DNA of 64,000 nucleotides from Posidonia oceanica (GCA_037176725.1 JAZBRS010000044.1:1178001-1242000); one strand, 5' to 3'. Numbered from the stretch's first letter, positions 12,311-23,700 are shown. Translations and numbers: made by a program. The notes: a model not told the origin generated them from the sequence alone.

Positions 12311-12488
12311 GGATCATTTTCCCGGTTCCATATGCCCGGCGCTCCACTGTTTATACCCTGCATTCCACTACATAACATTGCATAACATTGCACCCTTATT
12401 GCGTTGCTACTCTTCTGTGGTCCTTACACCAACTTCCGCATTCCACTTTCCCGGGCATTACGTGCCCACCATCGCATGCACATCCACA

Positions 12489-12605
12489 GCATCTTTACTT
12501 TTCAGCCTTTATTTTCAGCACTTACTTTCAGCCTTTATTTTCAGCACTTTCCTTGCAGTACTTTACTTTCAGCATCTTTACATTCAGCCTTTTACTTTCA
12601 GCACT
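12489..12605 (+). repeat. TTTCAGC-type minisatellite
   Basis: Imperfect 15-20 bp units of the form tttactttcagcacttt or ttattttcagcctt. No coding role is supported. Confidence 0.7.
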
Positions 12606-12980
12606 TGCATCGCCTATGCCTACAGCAGAAGCTTGGCAAACGGCACCCCCGCGCTAGAGCTGCACACCGCTCAGCGCACCCCCTCGTCCGGCTCTCCCGA
12701 AGTATTGTCCGGTGATCCTGCATTGCATTCTCTACCTTTTCCGTGTGCATGCATCACCCGCTTTCCCCACAGAGGAGTATAGCGCAATGGGCATTAGCAT
12801 AGGCATCACATTTGCATTAGCGTAAGCATTACATCTACATTCATCCGCATTCGGCGACGAGTCATGAATTTCAGTGCATCCATTGAATAAGTGACTCACG
12901 TCTACAACAACATTTGGCTCTCTGGTCAAATGGGGTGTCTTGTCGACCCTGAGCAGTGGCCTCGGTCCCCTTGACCTCGC

Positions 12981-12995
12981 TCAGGGAGGGGCATC
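12981..12995 (+). other. Polypurine tract of element A
   Basis: tcagggaggggcatc directly precedes the 3' LTR. The same string precedes the B 3' LTR (47068-47082). This is the expected plus-strand primer position. Confidence 0.85.
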
Positions 12996-15900
12996 TGTTG
13001 ACACCCCATTTTGACAGGCTGAATTAATGGATCTCTTGGACGGCTAGGAAAAACCTAAAACCACACCCTCCCTTTCAACCTAAAACCATCCAAAACCTTA
13101 GCCTAAAACCATCCAAAACCTTAACCTAAAACCATCCAAATCTAGGCCCAAACCCACACCTTTCTCTTCCTCTTTCCCCTCAAAACAAGCCCAAACTCAA
13201 CCTAGAATCACACCCATTTCCCGAACCCAAAAACTACCCAAAAACCATAGGTAAACTCACCCTTCCCAACTTAGCAAGCCTACCAAAAAGTCCTTAAAAT
13301 TTCAAACCAAAACCACTCCCAAAAACCCTAGAAAACCTAGGTAAAACTACCATTTTTCTACACCTCAAAATCCTTCCAAAATCCAAATCTAAACCCTTGG
13401 TCCAACACTAGAGATCCTAGGCCACACACTCACCAAATTTCACCTCTTTTCTAAACCCCTAACCCCTTCATTTATCCAAATTATCCTTTTCTCTCTCCTG
13501 AATTATTCTTTTCTCTCTCCTCCTTATTCTCCTTCTTTTCACTCCATTCTCTCTCCTTTCCTTGCTTGGCTGTGGGCCCACCTTGTGCGTCTCTCTCTTC
13601 TGTATTTTATTTGCATTTTTATTTTATTTTTAGGTTATCCCTTGATTTTATAATATTTATTTTTTCTTCCACTCCTCCCTTTCTTCTTTCCTCCACCATT
13701 TCCTCCTTTTCTTTTTCCTTTTCCCTTTCTTTTCTTTTCTTCCACTAAATCCTTAAAAAACCTTTAAAACCCTTCAAAACTCTAAAACAAAAGAAAAACA
13801 AATCAAAATCCTAAAAAGAAGTAATTAAAAACCTACACAAACAATTAAAAACAAAAGCCTAACTAAATCCAACTAAAAAAGGAAACCATGAATGTAATCT
13901 AAAAAATACAAAACAAACAAAAGAAAATGCTATAAAATCAAGTAAAAAAAACCAAAATATAATCAAAACAAACCAAAAGTAAAAACCTCATTAAAGATGA
14001 TCAAAAACGAATCCTAAAAAAGAAGAAAACAATTAAAAACATTAAGACAAGTAATTAATTAAAAAACACTTAACAAATCTAAAAGAAACGATCAAAAAAT
14101 TTGAAACAATTTAAAAAAAAAACACTTAATTAAAACACTCAATTAAAATTTTAACAGGGAGAACTTAACTAAAAAATAATTAAAAAATTTAACAAACATT
14201 TAAACAAAAACAAAAAAACAATTTAAAGAAAACTTAAATCCTAAAAACTTAAATCAAAAGAGAAATTCAAACAATTAAAAAAAAAAAACTTAGAAGAAGA
14301 AAACCATTAACAAATTCAAAAGAGTAATTAAAAAACAAAAAAATTAAAAACAATTCACTTTGAAACAAATCCAAAAAGAAGCAAAACTTAATTAACCCAA
14401 TTTTCCTTTTCTTTCTTTCCTTCCTTCTTCCTATTTCCTTCTTATTTCCTTTTTCCTTTTTATTTCTTATTTTCTCTTCTCCTATAGCAACTTTCTTCCT
14501 CCTTCCTCTGTTCTTGTTTTTTCAGCCAGCACCCTCTCCCGTGGGCATTCCCAAAGCAATCCCCAGCCGGAGAGAACCGAATTCACCCTTTTCCTCTGCC
14601 AGAAAAAACCAGATTTCCTCCTCCTTCATCCCACTGCAATCCAGACCTCCAACACCCTTCAAACCTCTCAAAATTCATCCCCCAAATCCACCAAACTTCC
14701 ATCATTTCAGCCCTCTCATTTCGCAGCCATCTGCAACCCAAAACCACCCAGAAACACCCAACTTCCTCCACAGAACCCGACAGCATCCTCCTCTAGAATT
14801 CCCTCCTACATAGACCACCATTCCTCCCCAAAACCTACCCAGAAACTCACTGAAACTCCACCTTCTCAAACCACCCAAGCTTCCCCTCTAACCCTCACCA
14901 CGGCCGGAATCCCCTACAACAAACACCTATTCCTATTTCTGACTGAAAATCCAGACCCCAACCAACTCCTTACTCAAGCCTCCACAGACCCATCTAACCT
15001 TCCAGAAACCAACACCGAAGCTCCAGAAGTTCATCGAAAGCTTCCGTTTGGCCTGAGGCGCAGCAGACACCTCTCCCCACCTCAGACGATCCCCTGTGCA
15101 CCCAAAAAGCTGATCCTTTCTGCCGGCTTCGAAGCTTCATTCCAACCATCCAGCGAGCTCCGGAGGACCACGCGGAGCAGTTCCGGACATTCGCTTGCCG
15201 CCGAAGACGCCTCCAGCAGCCGGACCATCCTCGCCGACTTCGGCAAAGGTCACCTACGTCGGGGGAGCGCTCTGGGCGTCGAAACAGGTACCTCTCCACA
15301 CCGTTAGCTTAGTCTTCTTCTTCTCTTGCTTCTCCCCCCTTAGACTAGGGTTCCGGTCTACGTCGCTCGGAGTCAATGCCGCCGTTGACTTGTCTTCTCC
15401 GGCGACCTCTGCACCCGAACCGCTGCTCCGGCCTCTAGAAGCCTCGCCGACGATCGTCTGAGCTCCGCGAAGCTTCCAGAAGCACAACCCCATCCTCCAT
15501 TTCCACTGTCGACGCCGTCTTCCTCCGGTCTGCTCCGATATGCTCTGTAGAGCTCCGCAGCTCTCTCCGGTTAGCTCCAGGCCACGTCAAGGCCCGGCGA
15601 CGCGTCTCCGACCTCCGTCCACCTCTGGAGCAACTTCCCGGCACAGCAGCACCGTTCGAGCAAGCTTCTTCCTCCGGCACCAAGCTCTGGTTCTCGGAGC
15701 TACAGTGCCTTCAGCTTTTTTTCTTTTCTTTCGTTCGTTTACTGTTATTTTTTGCTTAACATACATATTTTGCCAAAAATTACATATCTGCCTTACTTTC
15801 TTGCTTTATTGCTTTCCAAGTCCTGCCTCTGTTTATCTTTCATTTAATTTCGTATGTAAATCTTATGAAATTGCATGGAAAACTTAAAAAATCAATTAAT

Positions 15901-17744
15901 TGCATGTTAGTCCTGACACAGTGTTTCTCTTCAGTGTTTTCTTTAAGTTCCAGTCCTTTAGCTTTATACTATTGCATGTTAGTCCTCCTGATATTAATCT
16001 GATTTAATGCACATATTTTACCTTGATGTATTGCATTTCTAGTCCCTGTTAGTTTTCTTATTTGCACTTTAGTCCTCTAATCTGTTAACTTAGGTATTTA
16101 TTTTTCAATTTTCTTTATTGCATTGCATCATTCCCCCCATATAATCTAACTTTTGCATATAGGTCCTTCATCATGCACAGCATGCATTTAAATGCATATT
16201 TTGCTTATAAAATTGCATTTTTGATCCTGCATGTTTTGAGAATTGCACATAGGTCCTCTGCATGCTTATAAAAATCATTTAAATGCATAATTTGCTTATA
16301 AAATTGCATTTTAGACCTTGCATATTTGAAAAATTGCATGTGAGTCCCCAATTTTCTGAAAAATCATCCCTAAGTCTTTTCTTGCATTTTGCATGCATTG
16401 CATTCATGCATCCTTGCATCTGGCACTCCTTGCACACACTTAGGCATTCTTAGCTCCCGTTTATACGCGAAGACCTGTTTTGCACACCCTTAGGCCTCCT
16501 TTTACACTTAGATCCTATCTTCTCCCCTGTTCTGGCCTTCTGCCTTGAAGTCTGAATATCTTTTGATCGGACCGCCGCATCTTCGTAACCAAGATACCTG
16601 AACGACCTCGGTGGAGTGCACTTCGATACAGACCAAACATTTCTCAGATCAGGCTTCAGATCTTCGAGGTAAGTCATCCTAAACTTCTGCAGCATCTTTT
16701 GCATATCATTTGCATTGCATGGCTTTTAGATGCTCTATTTCGCTTCGTTTCTTGCACCGTTTTGCGTGCTGACTTGGTTTCTCGCACTGTTTTACGTTCT
16801 TGCTTCGTTTCTTGCATCGTTTTGCATGCCGACTTTGTTTCTTGCACCGTTTTGCGTGCCAACTTCGTTTCTCGCACCGTTTTGCGTGCCGACTTTGTTT
16901 CTCGCACTGTTTTGCGTGCTAACTTGGTTTCTCGCACTGTTTTACGTTCTTGCTTTGTTCCTCGCACCGTTTCGCGTGTCAACTTTATTTCTCGTATCGT
17001 TTTGCATGCTGACTTCGTTTCTTGCACCGTTTTGCGTGTTTTACGTTGTTTCCTCTTGCATGTCGCCCGCATTACCTGTTTTTACCGTTGTTTTGTTTTA
17101 TCGCCCGCATTCGCATATAGGGCAGTGATGCTTACTGCCTGGAGTTCTCACGAACCAGGTTTCGCCCGTTTCGGAACATAGACAGCGCTGCTGAGCACTT
17201 AGATGGCATGTTTAATTCCTTGCACGCTTTCCATCACTTAGAGCACACCTATGAGCATTTAATTAGGCATTCATTGGCACTTAGGCATTCAAAATCTGCA
17301 TTTCCCTGCGTATGCGAGTGTAAGCCTAGAAAGACCGATTCTCAGGTGTGTCGGGGGTGCCTAACACCTTCCCCGCGCGTAACAGGAGTCCTTGCCCTTT
17401 CTCTTGGTCCGCAATGACCATATTGCCCTTGTCCTAGGCACGAGTCACATCATTTGCATTCATTTGCATCTCATTTCTTTTGCATTGCCTTGCATTGCAT
17501 CTTTTGCTTGGTTTTGCATGATTATTCACACATTTCCTCGATTTTCCTTGTCTCCCGATCTAATAGACTTGGTGGCAACTCCGATTTGTCTTATCTTCTT
17601 CTTTTCTTCCCCTTTTCCCTTTTTAAATGTTTTCGAGTTAAGTCTTCCTTCTCGGACATAGCCGCTAATAGTGAGCCTGATTCTGATCGGTGCGCCCGAG
17701 CTTTGGCAATGTGCATGGACGATCTGAACACCGGGATTACTACA
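12996..17744 (+). repeat. 3' LTR of element A
   Basis: About 4.75 kb, TGTTGACACC to ATTACTACA, matching 923-5698 throughout. It has one 30-bp unit fewer in the tandem array (about 16740-17040), and small indels in A-runs. It is followed directly by the acctc target duplication. Confidence 0.93.
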
Positions 17745-17806
17745 ACCTCTTTGAGCACTAGTTCACCAATTTTAAATTTGCATTCGATTACTTTCTTTAT
17801 TATTAC
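17745..17806 (-). pseudogene. Integrase C-terminal fragment of O1 (proximal part) with target duplication
   Basis: The first five bases, acctc, are the right target duplication of A. On the minus strand the fragment reads KKVIECKFKIGE followed by LVLKE, matching KKKVIERKFNIGEWVLKE in the pol at 62.3 kb. It continues into 922-722 across the element A insertion. To its right (about 17807) the match to integrase ends abruptly, so the integrase core, RNases H and RT of O1 are missing at this junction. Confidence 0.85.
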
Positions 17807-18420
17807 TAGCTAAACTAGGAAGTAAATTACTGGAAAGTAAATTGTGCGGAAATAAAATGCAGGAATTAAAGGCTGGAAAGAAATTGTTCACATGGCTAGG
17901 GGGATTGCCCCTAGGTTTGCTTCCATGGTAGAAGTGGCACGCCATTGGGCGTTAGTCTGTGGTCCTGGCCCCTTCTTGCTCAGAGGGGCAAGGCCGTAGA
18001 TCACTGAAGAGGCTGGTGAGCTCACAGAGGGGGTCAGTGTCCTCTGTTTCAGCGTCTTTGGGGGAGATTCCGGAGGAATTAGTTGCTGAGACGTCCGGAG
18101 GCAGGGAAATCTTTGGAGGAGATGGGGGGATGATGCCAGGGACCTCTTTCGTGCAGGAGGAAGAGGTTGGTGCTTTTGTCTCGGGATCCGTCAGGATGTC
18201 GAGGAGGAATGTGTCAGGAACTTCTTCAGAGTGGGAAGAAGAGGTTGCTGCTTTTGTCTCGGGATCCGTTAGGATGTCGAGGGTGAATGTGTCAGGAACT
18301 TCTTCAGAGTGGGGGGGAAGAAGTTGGTGCTGCTGTTGTTGAATCTGCCGGGATGTTGTTGATTGTATTTGCCTCCCGCTTGTCGTGTATCTGCAACCCG
18401 ACTGATATAAAATGATTTGA
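17807..18420 (-). pseudogene. Acidic linker remnant of O1 and deletion junction
   Basis: On the minus strand from about 18340 a frame rich in Ser, Thr, Glu and Pro can be read. It includes a tandemly repeated unit of about 28 codons (SEEVPDTF then LDILTDPETKA, at about 18150-18315). It lies between the G-patch-like segment and the lost RT, the position of the acidic linker of element B (36600-38320). 17807-17950 shows no recognisable coding and probably marks the deletion breakpoint. Confidence 0.55.
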
Positions 18421-18467
18421 TAAGGACCATGCCAAGGGCTTGCTTAGACTTGAATGCCCGAGGTACC

Positions 18468-18791
18468 CTAACCCTGTGCTACCGCGCTCTTGGGGGTTCC
18501 AAGTGCATCCGTCATTCCTTGCTCTTGGCGACCAAGTCCCTTCCCAAGGGTGTACCCTATTTTAAGAAGGATCTCCCACGGCCTCTTCATGTGGTCCGGG
18601 AAGTGGTACTGGTTCATATCAATGCTCTGGGAGGTGAAAATCTGTTTTACATTGTTTACAACCTCGACCGCAGAGTCCCTGATTAGTGGTGCTGGTGTGG
18701 TAGTTAGGATTGTTACCAGATTTGCCTCTACTTCCATTGGCTCATCTCCCAGTACTTTAATTATTTTCCCTTGGTGAGGGAACTTCATACA
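18468..18791 (-). pseudogene. Protease C-terminal end and G-patch-like segment of O1
   Basis: A minus-strand frame of about 106 codons. It begins just after the LILGRQWI motif of the upstream protease, reached through a small frameshift near 18845. It ends in KIGYTLGKGLGRQEQGM, a glycine-rich motif of the GYxxGxGLGxxxQG type. The same motif follows protease in element B (36444-36530). In plant Ty3/gypsy polyproteins this G-patch-like segment commonly sits between protease and RT. A role in RNA or RT binding is inference from other G-patch proteins. Confidence 0.7.
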
Positions 18792-18841
18792 CTGATGGCA
18801 TGGGGAGGTGACTGCCTTGATTTCTTCAATCCATTGGCGCC

Positions 18842-19300
18842 CTAGAATGAGTCGATATGAGATTGTGCATCGACTATGATTAATTCCGTGTTTGTTTGAA
18901 GGGGACCAATGGTGACTCTGACGATGATTTTCCCCAGAGCCAAGTTTTTATTGTTATCATATCCCGATACAGTTAGAGCTACCGGGCATAAATGAGACTT
19001 TGTTAGCCCGATCAGTTGTTGAGTATCCAGGGAGCATACATTCAGGGTTACCCCTGTGTCAACTAGTACACCACAAAGTTTATAATTATTTATCACAACT
19101 GTAACGCTCAGAGGCAAGGTCCTCCTTTCAAGAGGGGCCAATTCTAAGTCGGTGAAAAATAAGGTAGGCTCTATAAATACAGCGACTGCAACGGCCGCCA
19201 AAGTCTCAACAGGTATGTCTTCTAGCACTTAAGCTTTCTTCAACACCTCCATCAGAATGTCTCGGTGTTTTTCGGAGGCTTTGATTAGCTCAAAGACCGA
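18842..19300 (-). pseudogene. Second retropepsin-like domain of O1 (canonical position)
   Basis: Aspartic protease remnant. The active-site motif is GVLVDTGVTLNVC, followed by a Gly/Val-rich body (KIIVRVTIGPLQ) and, after a frameshift, LILGRQWI. Just upstream, on the minus strand at about 19250-19330, is a helix-like stretch (ELIKASEKHRDILM) equivalent to DLIHTSTEHREAFLR before the B protease. This is therefore the true pro of the element. An in-frame TAG and the frameshift make it non-functional. Confidence 0.78.
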
Positions 19301-19588
19301 GATCTTTGCCTACGTCTTCTTGAGCTATTGTAAGACATCAAACTCACCCTCCACTCTCCTGGAAACATGGAATTCTTGGTGAGGCGAAGATGTGGCTCGC
19401 TCTATATTGGGCGGAGGCAGCGCGACCTGGTTGGAAATTTGCCCTGTCCTGGTGATGGGGGCCTGTTGAGCCTAATGATGCCCTCCTCTAGCCGCAGCAG
19501 ATTTGAGTAGTGATGTGGGCCTTCTAAGCAAGGACTGCCCCTGATTTACAGGCAGAAGAAAAGAGTTAGGTTGTGCAGGTCTTTGGAT

Positions 19589-20512
19589 CTAAGCATATCC
19601 TTGGGTGGCCTGACCGCCTACGAGATGTTGAAATCCCTGAATGCTTGCTTCCTCACTGTCCCAATACTCGCCTATCGGCAATGTACCACTTTTGTATGGC
19701 ACTGGTTTTTGGAATTCATCAAGGTATGGCATCCAAATCATTGCCAGGTTTGTCTCGTGATTTGCTCTGACGGTGATCACTTCCCTTTGGAACTTGAACT
19801 TGATGCACTGGTGTGCTGGGGACGCAATGGCGCAAATCTCCACCAGCCAGGATCTTCCCAGGATCAGTGGTTCTGATAAATCATGCTCCATTACCACGAC
19901 GGTGGTAGTGCTGGTGAGGGGGCCAAGGGTGATTGCTAGCTAAACTGTCCCCAGTGCCTCTGTTCTGTTGTTGTTGTAGCCCTGGCATAAGACGTTTCAT
20001 CAAGCAATTTCCTCTTCCTCTATGTCTAGGTAGTAAAGAGTAGTTATTGAGCACGCACTCCGACTGACCCTGGTATCTACAAGTGTGCCGGGAAGTAGGT
20101 AACCATTAATGTCCACAGTGATAATCAAAGGGTGCAGGCGTTCCTCCGAAGCGGGTAATTCTGAATCCTTGAAGACTACATTCCTCTGCTCGAATCCTGT
20201 GATGATTTCTCGAGACAGTGCAAAAGGATTTGCCTCATTGTCAAGCCCTTGTGGTGGTTCCCCTCCTAGGAGGAGGAGTGCAAGATCATTTGCAGCTTTC
20301 TCTTCATCTGGCATTTCCTCATGTTCCATCTGGAAATCCCAATCTGTAGACCCCTGTTCAGAGTGTATTTCCTGAATATCTGGTTCCCCGCTTTCTGCAT
20401 CTGAAAGGACTAGTTCCATATCTGAGTCTAGAAGATGAATGGCCACTAGCTCGGGCTCAGCCTTTGGTGGACTGTCTCTTACTTCCAGATGTGCTATTGG
20501 ATGGTCGGGCAT
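19589..20512 (-). pseudogene. Extra, upstream retropepsin-like domain of O1
   Basis: Downstream of the gag knuckle and upstream of the canonical protease, the minus strand encodes a second protease-like unit. It has an acidic stretch (20512-20200), then LIITVDINGYLLPG, then TLVDTRVSRSACS (the catalytic glycine of DTG is Arg here), then after stops and frameshifts PLILGRSWLVEI and HQCIKF. The segment order matches the canonical domain at 18.8-19.3 kb (LVDTG, then LILGR-W, then HQC-KF), so it looks like a tandem duplication of pro rather than a shadow frame. B has only one. Confidence 0.62.
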
Positions 20513-20539
20513 GGGATTCTGATGTATCTATAATTTGTG

Positions 20540-21360
20540 CTACCCTGCCCGGGCCTCCCTTAGCCTGTCACTGAGGGCTGGCCACATTATTTCCCCTTTA
20601 TCATTTAGGTCATAAAATTTATCCTTCAACACAAAACATTCGTCCAGGGTATGTCCATTTTTCTAATGGTACGCACAGTACTTGGTTGGGTGCATTGGGC
20701 TTAGGAATCGGGAGCTGCAGATGCCCGCTCTTGACTAGCATTTTGAAGATGTCCGAGAGTGCTTCAGGGAGTGGTGGATAGTTTTGCCTTCTCGGCCCCC
20801 TATGTACTTGCAGTGGAGGAACATTGTTGTAGCTCCTCTGCCCCGGTGGTGGTCCCCGGTATTGATTATTCGCCTGCCCTTGTTGGGCGTTCATGGGGAA
20901 ATTTGGGTGTTGGAACTACTGAGGCGGCAGCCTTGGTGGTTCTGCCTGCTGGAACTGAGGCTCCTGGAACTGCTGGCCCTTCCATCCCCTCTGGTTTTGC
21001 TGCATGGACAGCTGTGCCATGCTTCCTGTGACACCCTCTACTGTGTGTCCCGCAGTCTTCTTTTTGTTCTTCCGCTCAAGCTCTAGGAATGGCAACTCTT
21101 CCCTGTTGCGCATGACCTTAGCAACCCGCTCATACAGCTATGGGTAAGTGTGGAAGTCACCCACCAATAGCCCTGCCCTGAGCATCCCCGTGGTATTTCT
21201 GGCTATGATTTCCACGGCCTGTCCCTTGGGTATGTAGCATTCTGACTGAGCGGCCATGTCCCTCCATCTGCTGGCAAAGGTAACGAAATCTTCGTTAGGC
21301 CTCATCCTCTCAGCAATGAGGTCGTCGGCAGTGGGTTTAAGAAGGTTTCTTTTAGCTCCC
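20540..21360 (-). pseudogene. gag: gag remnant of O1 with zinc knuckle
   Basis: Minus-strand gag C-terminal half. 21350-21120 reads RMRPNEDFVTFASRWRDMA, a typical end of the Retrotrans_gag core, and ends in an in-frame TAG. 21113-20916 follows with a Gln-rich linker. 20894-20690 gives a Pro-rich linker, and 20677-20637 gives a CxYHxxxGHTxxxC knuckle with a TAG at its fifth codon, followed by LKDKFYDLNDKGEIMWP. The N-terminal gag half is not recognised. The gag is more distant from A and B than they are from each other. Confidence 0.8.
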
Positions 21361-21719
21361 TCTTTTGCTCACTCTATCTCCTCTTTCTCGATGTCCCCCT
21401 TCTTTGTATTCGACTTCGTCACTCCACGTGTGATGGAATCGGTGTAATCGCCACTCTCGGTTCGCTTTCGCCGGCCCTCGAGACGCATTTGGGGAGATGT
21501 AGTGTGGTTGCGGGTTCAGCTACCTTGGGACAACGCCAGCATTGCCCAAGGGTGCTCGTGCTTGGTAAGCTCTTTCTTCCTTCTTCCTCCTTGTATGACA
21601 AACGTTAGCAAAGCAAAACAAACAAAACAATATAAAGATGGATCAATATGTGTAGTAATCTATCCAGAGTTAGTAGAAAAGAAAATAAAGAAAACGTAGT
21701 AAGATACATACCCGAGGGT
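21361..21719 (-). other. Unassigned stretch between O1 gag and the minus-strand LTR
   Basis: I see no supported gene. On the minus strand it holds GAGTGGCGATTACACCG at about 21438-21456, which recalls the tggcgactc sequence near the LTR end and PBS of A and B, so part of this may be the R-U5/PBS/leader zone of O1. I could not fix the LTR end. Confidence 0.35.
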
Positions 21720-22686
21720 ATTGATCCCCCCGGTTGCAACTAAAAGAGATGTATACCTAGTTAAAAATATATGAACTTGAAATAAAAATGCTTGATTATA
21801 CTACGGAATTAAACATGTAATATCAGAAAAAGAAATGAATGAAATAGAGTCTCCTCTGTCTATGCACAAGGTGCAAACTGTGTTGGCATGAAGCCAACAA
21901 CGACAAAAGGATCCTCGAGCTTTTTTCTAAGACTCTCCTTCTCCTTCTTTCAAAAACTCTCTTCTCTCTTTCAATTCTTAAGGACCTCACTTCTCTAAAA
22001 TTTTTAATCTCAAGAGTATATGAGTTCCAAAAGTTTCTTAACTCCTTTTCTCTCTCAAAATTCCGGCCCTGAACTCTATGGGGGTACCCTTGCTTTTATA
22101 GAAGCAAGGGAGGAACAAAAAAGGACACAAATGCCAAGTCAGTAGAGTTTCCTGTTTCAGAAGTGTTATATGCTGGCAAACCAACGTATAACGTTATAAG
22201 CGAGAGAATTCGCGTATAACGACCTCCGAGGCATAACTGCCAGGATCAGAGAAGATTCTCCAATTAAGGAGTCTTTAAGTGTGATTAAACTCGGCTTTGA
22301 TGGCTTTGACTAGTCAACAGGTTCCAAAGAAGGCAAAAACATGATTTTTGGATTAGGCCAAATAAGGAAAGCTTTGGCTGACTGGGTTGCTACGTTAGAC
22401 GCTTGAAAACCAGCAGCCAATGTTAGCCGCTGGAAAACCAGCGGCCAACGTTGTACGCTGAGAAGCCAGCGGACAACATCCTTAATCAGTTTAACTTCCA
22501 AATTTGGTCAGGACGTGAAGAACACTCAGGTTGCCAACATTTGGGGCTTAGAAAGGTATAGCATTTTGGACTTGAGAGGAACATTTGGCTCAAGTGAGAT
22601 TCAGAAATAGGTGGAGAGCTTCTAAGAGCGACCTAATGCAAGAGACTATCCTAACATGAAGGGAGTGCCAAAACGGGGTATCTACA
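21720..22686 (-). repeat. Minus-strand LTR (shared boundary of O1 and O2)
   Basis: On the minus strand a polypurine tract (22700-22687) is followed by TGTAGATACCCCGTTTTGG. This parallels the A/B LTR start TGTTGACACCCCATTTTGA and places the LTR start at 22686. A TATA box lies about 590 bp inside. The left end is uncertain (about 21600-21720). The LTR is positioned both as the 3' LTR of O2 and as the 5' LTR of O1. Its U3 has several copies of a CGTTATACGC-like motif (22190-22480), also found before each PMD gene at 53-59 kb. Confidence 0.6.
22094..22100 (-). promoter_or_regulatory. TATA box of the minus-strand LTR
   Basis: TATAAAA on the minus strand, embedded in a palindrome (ccttgc-TTTTATA-gaagcaagg on plus). 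It is placed as expected for a U3 promoter reading toward O1 gag. Confidence 0.6.
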
Positions 22687-22700
22687 GATTGCCCCTCCTT
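22687..22700 (-). other. Polypurine tract of O2 (minus strand)
   Basis: Minus-strand AAGGAGGGGCAATC immediately before the LTR start TGTAGATACC. It resembles the AGGGAGGGGCATC tract of A and B. Confidence 0.65.
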
Positions 22701-22861
22701 GAAGATGGCTTCGGCACGAAGCTATCTACAAGGCGAGACGATACCCCCGTGTGGTGCTACCTGGGGGTCCTAAATGAAATCCAATGCCTACTGCCACCAG
22801 ACTTGGACAGGACACAAAGAGGGTCGGCTAAAGAAACACGGCCAAGGAGATTGCCCAAGGG

Positions 22862-23110
22862 GAACAAACTAACGACATGCCACGGGGATGGCTCGTGGGG
22901 GTCAAACTAAAAGACACTGCCGCAGGGATGGCTCGTGGGGGTCAAACTAAAAGACACTGCCGCAGGGATGGCCCGCGGGGGTCAAACTAAAAGACATGCT
23001 ACGGGGATTGCTCGCAGGGGTCAAACTAAAAGACATGCCGCGGGGATGGCCTGCGGGGGTCAAACTAAAAGACATGCCACGGGAATGGCCCGCGGGGGTC
23101 AAACTAAAAG
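22862..23110. repeat. 39-40 bp tandem array, six copies
   Basis: gtcaaactaaaag recurs at 22901, 22941, 22981, 23020, 23059 and 23099, each preceded by a gggatggc-cgcggggg segment. First of four arrays stacked next to the O2 PPT. Confidence 0.9.
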
Positions 23111-23329
23111 GATGGATAGCTAATGATTCCGACGACCACTCAATGCGAATGCAGTACAATGCGCTATGCATGGATGCGTGCTGATGGGAATGCAAAAGGG
23201 GTCATGATGTGCAATGCATGACCCTAGGTAATGAGGTTCCTCCATCATTGCCGGCTTTAATTTGTATACTGGGTTGGCTCAGGAATTTTTCTCACCACCC
23301 AAGGCAGACTGACACATGCGTGAATGCAA
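23111..23329. other. Spacer between tandem arrays
   Basis: No gene or internal repeat recognised. Confidence 0.4.
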
Positions 23330-23700
23330 TTTGTCATGATCAGGTGCCCTTTCCTCGAGTGTAGCCTACACTCTCCCAGAGGACCGTCATCTCATGATAC
23401 GCGGGTTGGTGAGCGAGAGGTCCATGATGCTTTTAGGCAAAAGGGGAAATGATCTCTTCTCTGCCGACTGCGTTGGCTCTATTCGTCACAATTAGGTGTC
23501 CTTTCATTGAATGTTGCCTACATTCTCAACAGAGACCGTCATCTCGTGACCCGGAATTAATGAACGATGAGTTCATCGATACCGTTGGCGTTATTCGTCA
23601 GAATCAAGTGTCCTTTGATTGAATGTTGCCTACATTCTCAGTGGGGACCATCATCTTCTGACCCGGGAGTTAGTGAACAGGGGGTTCACTAATACCGTTG
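23330..23700. repeat. About 110-120 bp repeat, three diverged copies
   Basis: Each copy holds a gtgtcctttcattgaatg-type start, gcctacattctc, gaccgtcatctc and a gttggc-attcgtca segment. Copies begin near 23340, 23490 and 23600. Confidence 0.75.

Larger units (their letters stand above)
9134..12980 (+). other. Noncoding 3' region of element A in place of pol
   Basis: I find no gene in this 3.8 kb. It contains the repeats listed separately (9584-9653, 11160-11867, 11925-12310, 12489-12605). The last 150 bp (about 12849-12995) align with 46934-47082 of element B, including ttcagtgcatcc and cctgagcag, so the region is the equivalent of the B 3' untranslated region. Pol was either never present in this lineage or was lost. 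Confidence 0.7.
923..17744 (+). mobile_element. Element A: gag-only giant LTR retrotransposon of the Tat lineage
   Basis: Complete insertion of about 16.8 kb. Visible parts are: 5' LTR 923-5698, PBS 5700-5717, conserved leader, gag 6989-9133 with nonsense codons, about 3.8 kb of noncoding sequence with hairpin and tandem repeats, PPT 12981-12995, 3' LTR 12996-17744, and a perfect 5-bp target duplication. No protease, RT, RNase H or integrase can be found between gag and the 3' LTR. This is the layout called TR-GAG in plants, though with unusually long LTRs. Gag, leader and PPT context match element B, so A probably depended on a B-like partner. It inserted into the integrase gene of O1. Tat assignment rests on its shared features with B. 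Confidence 0.93.
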
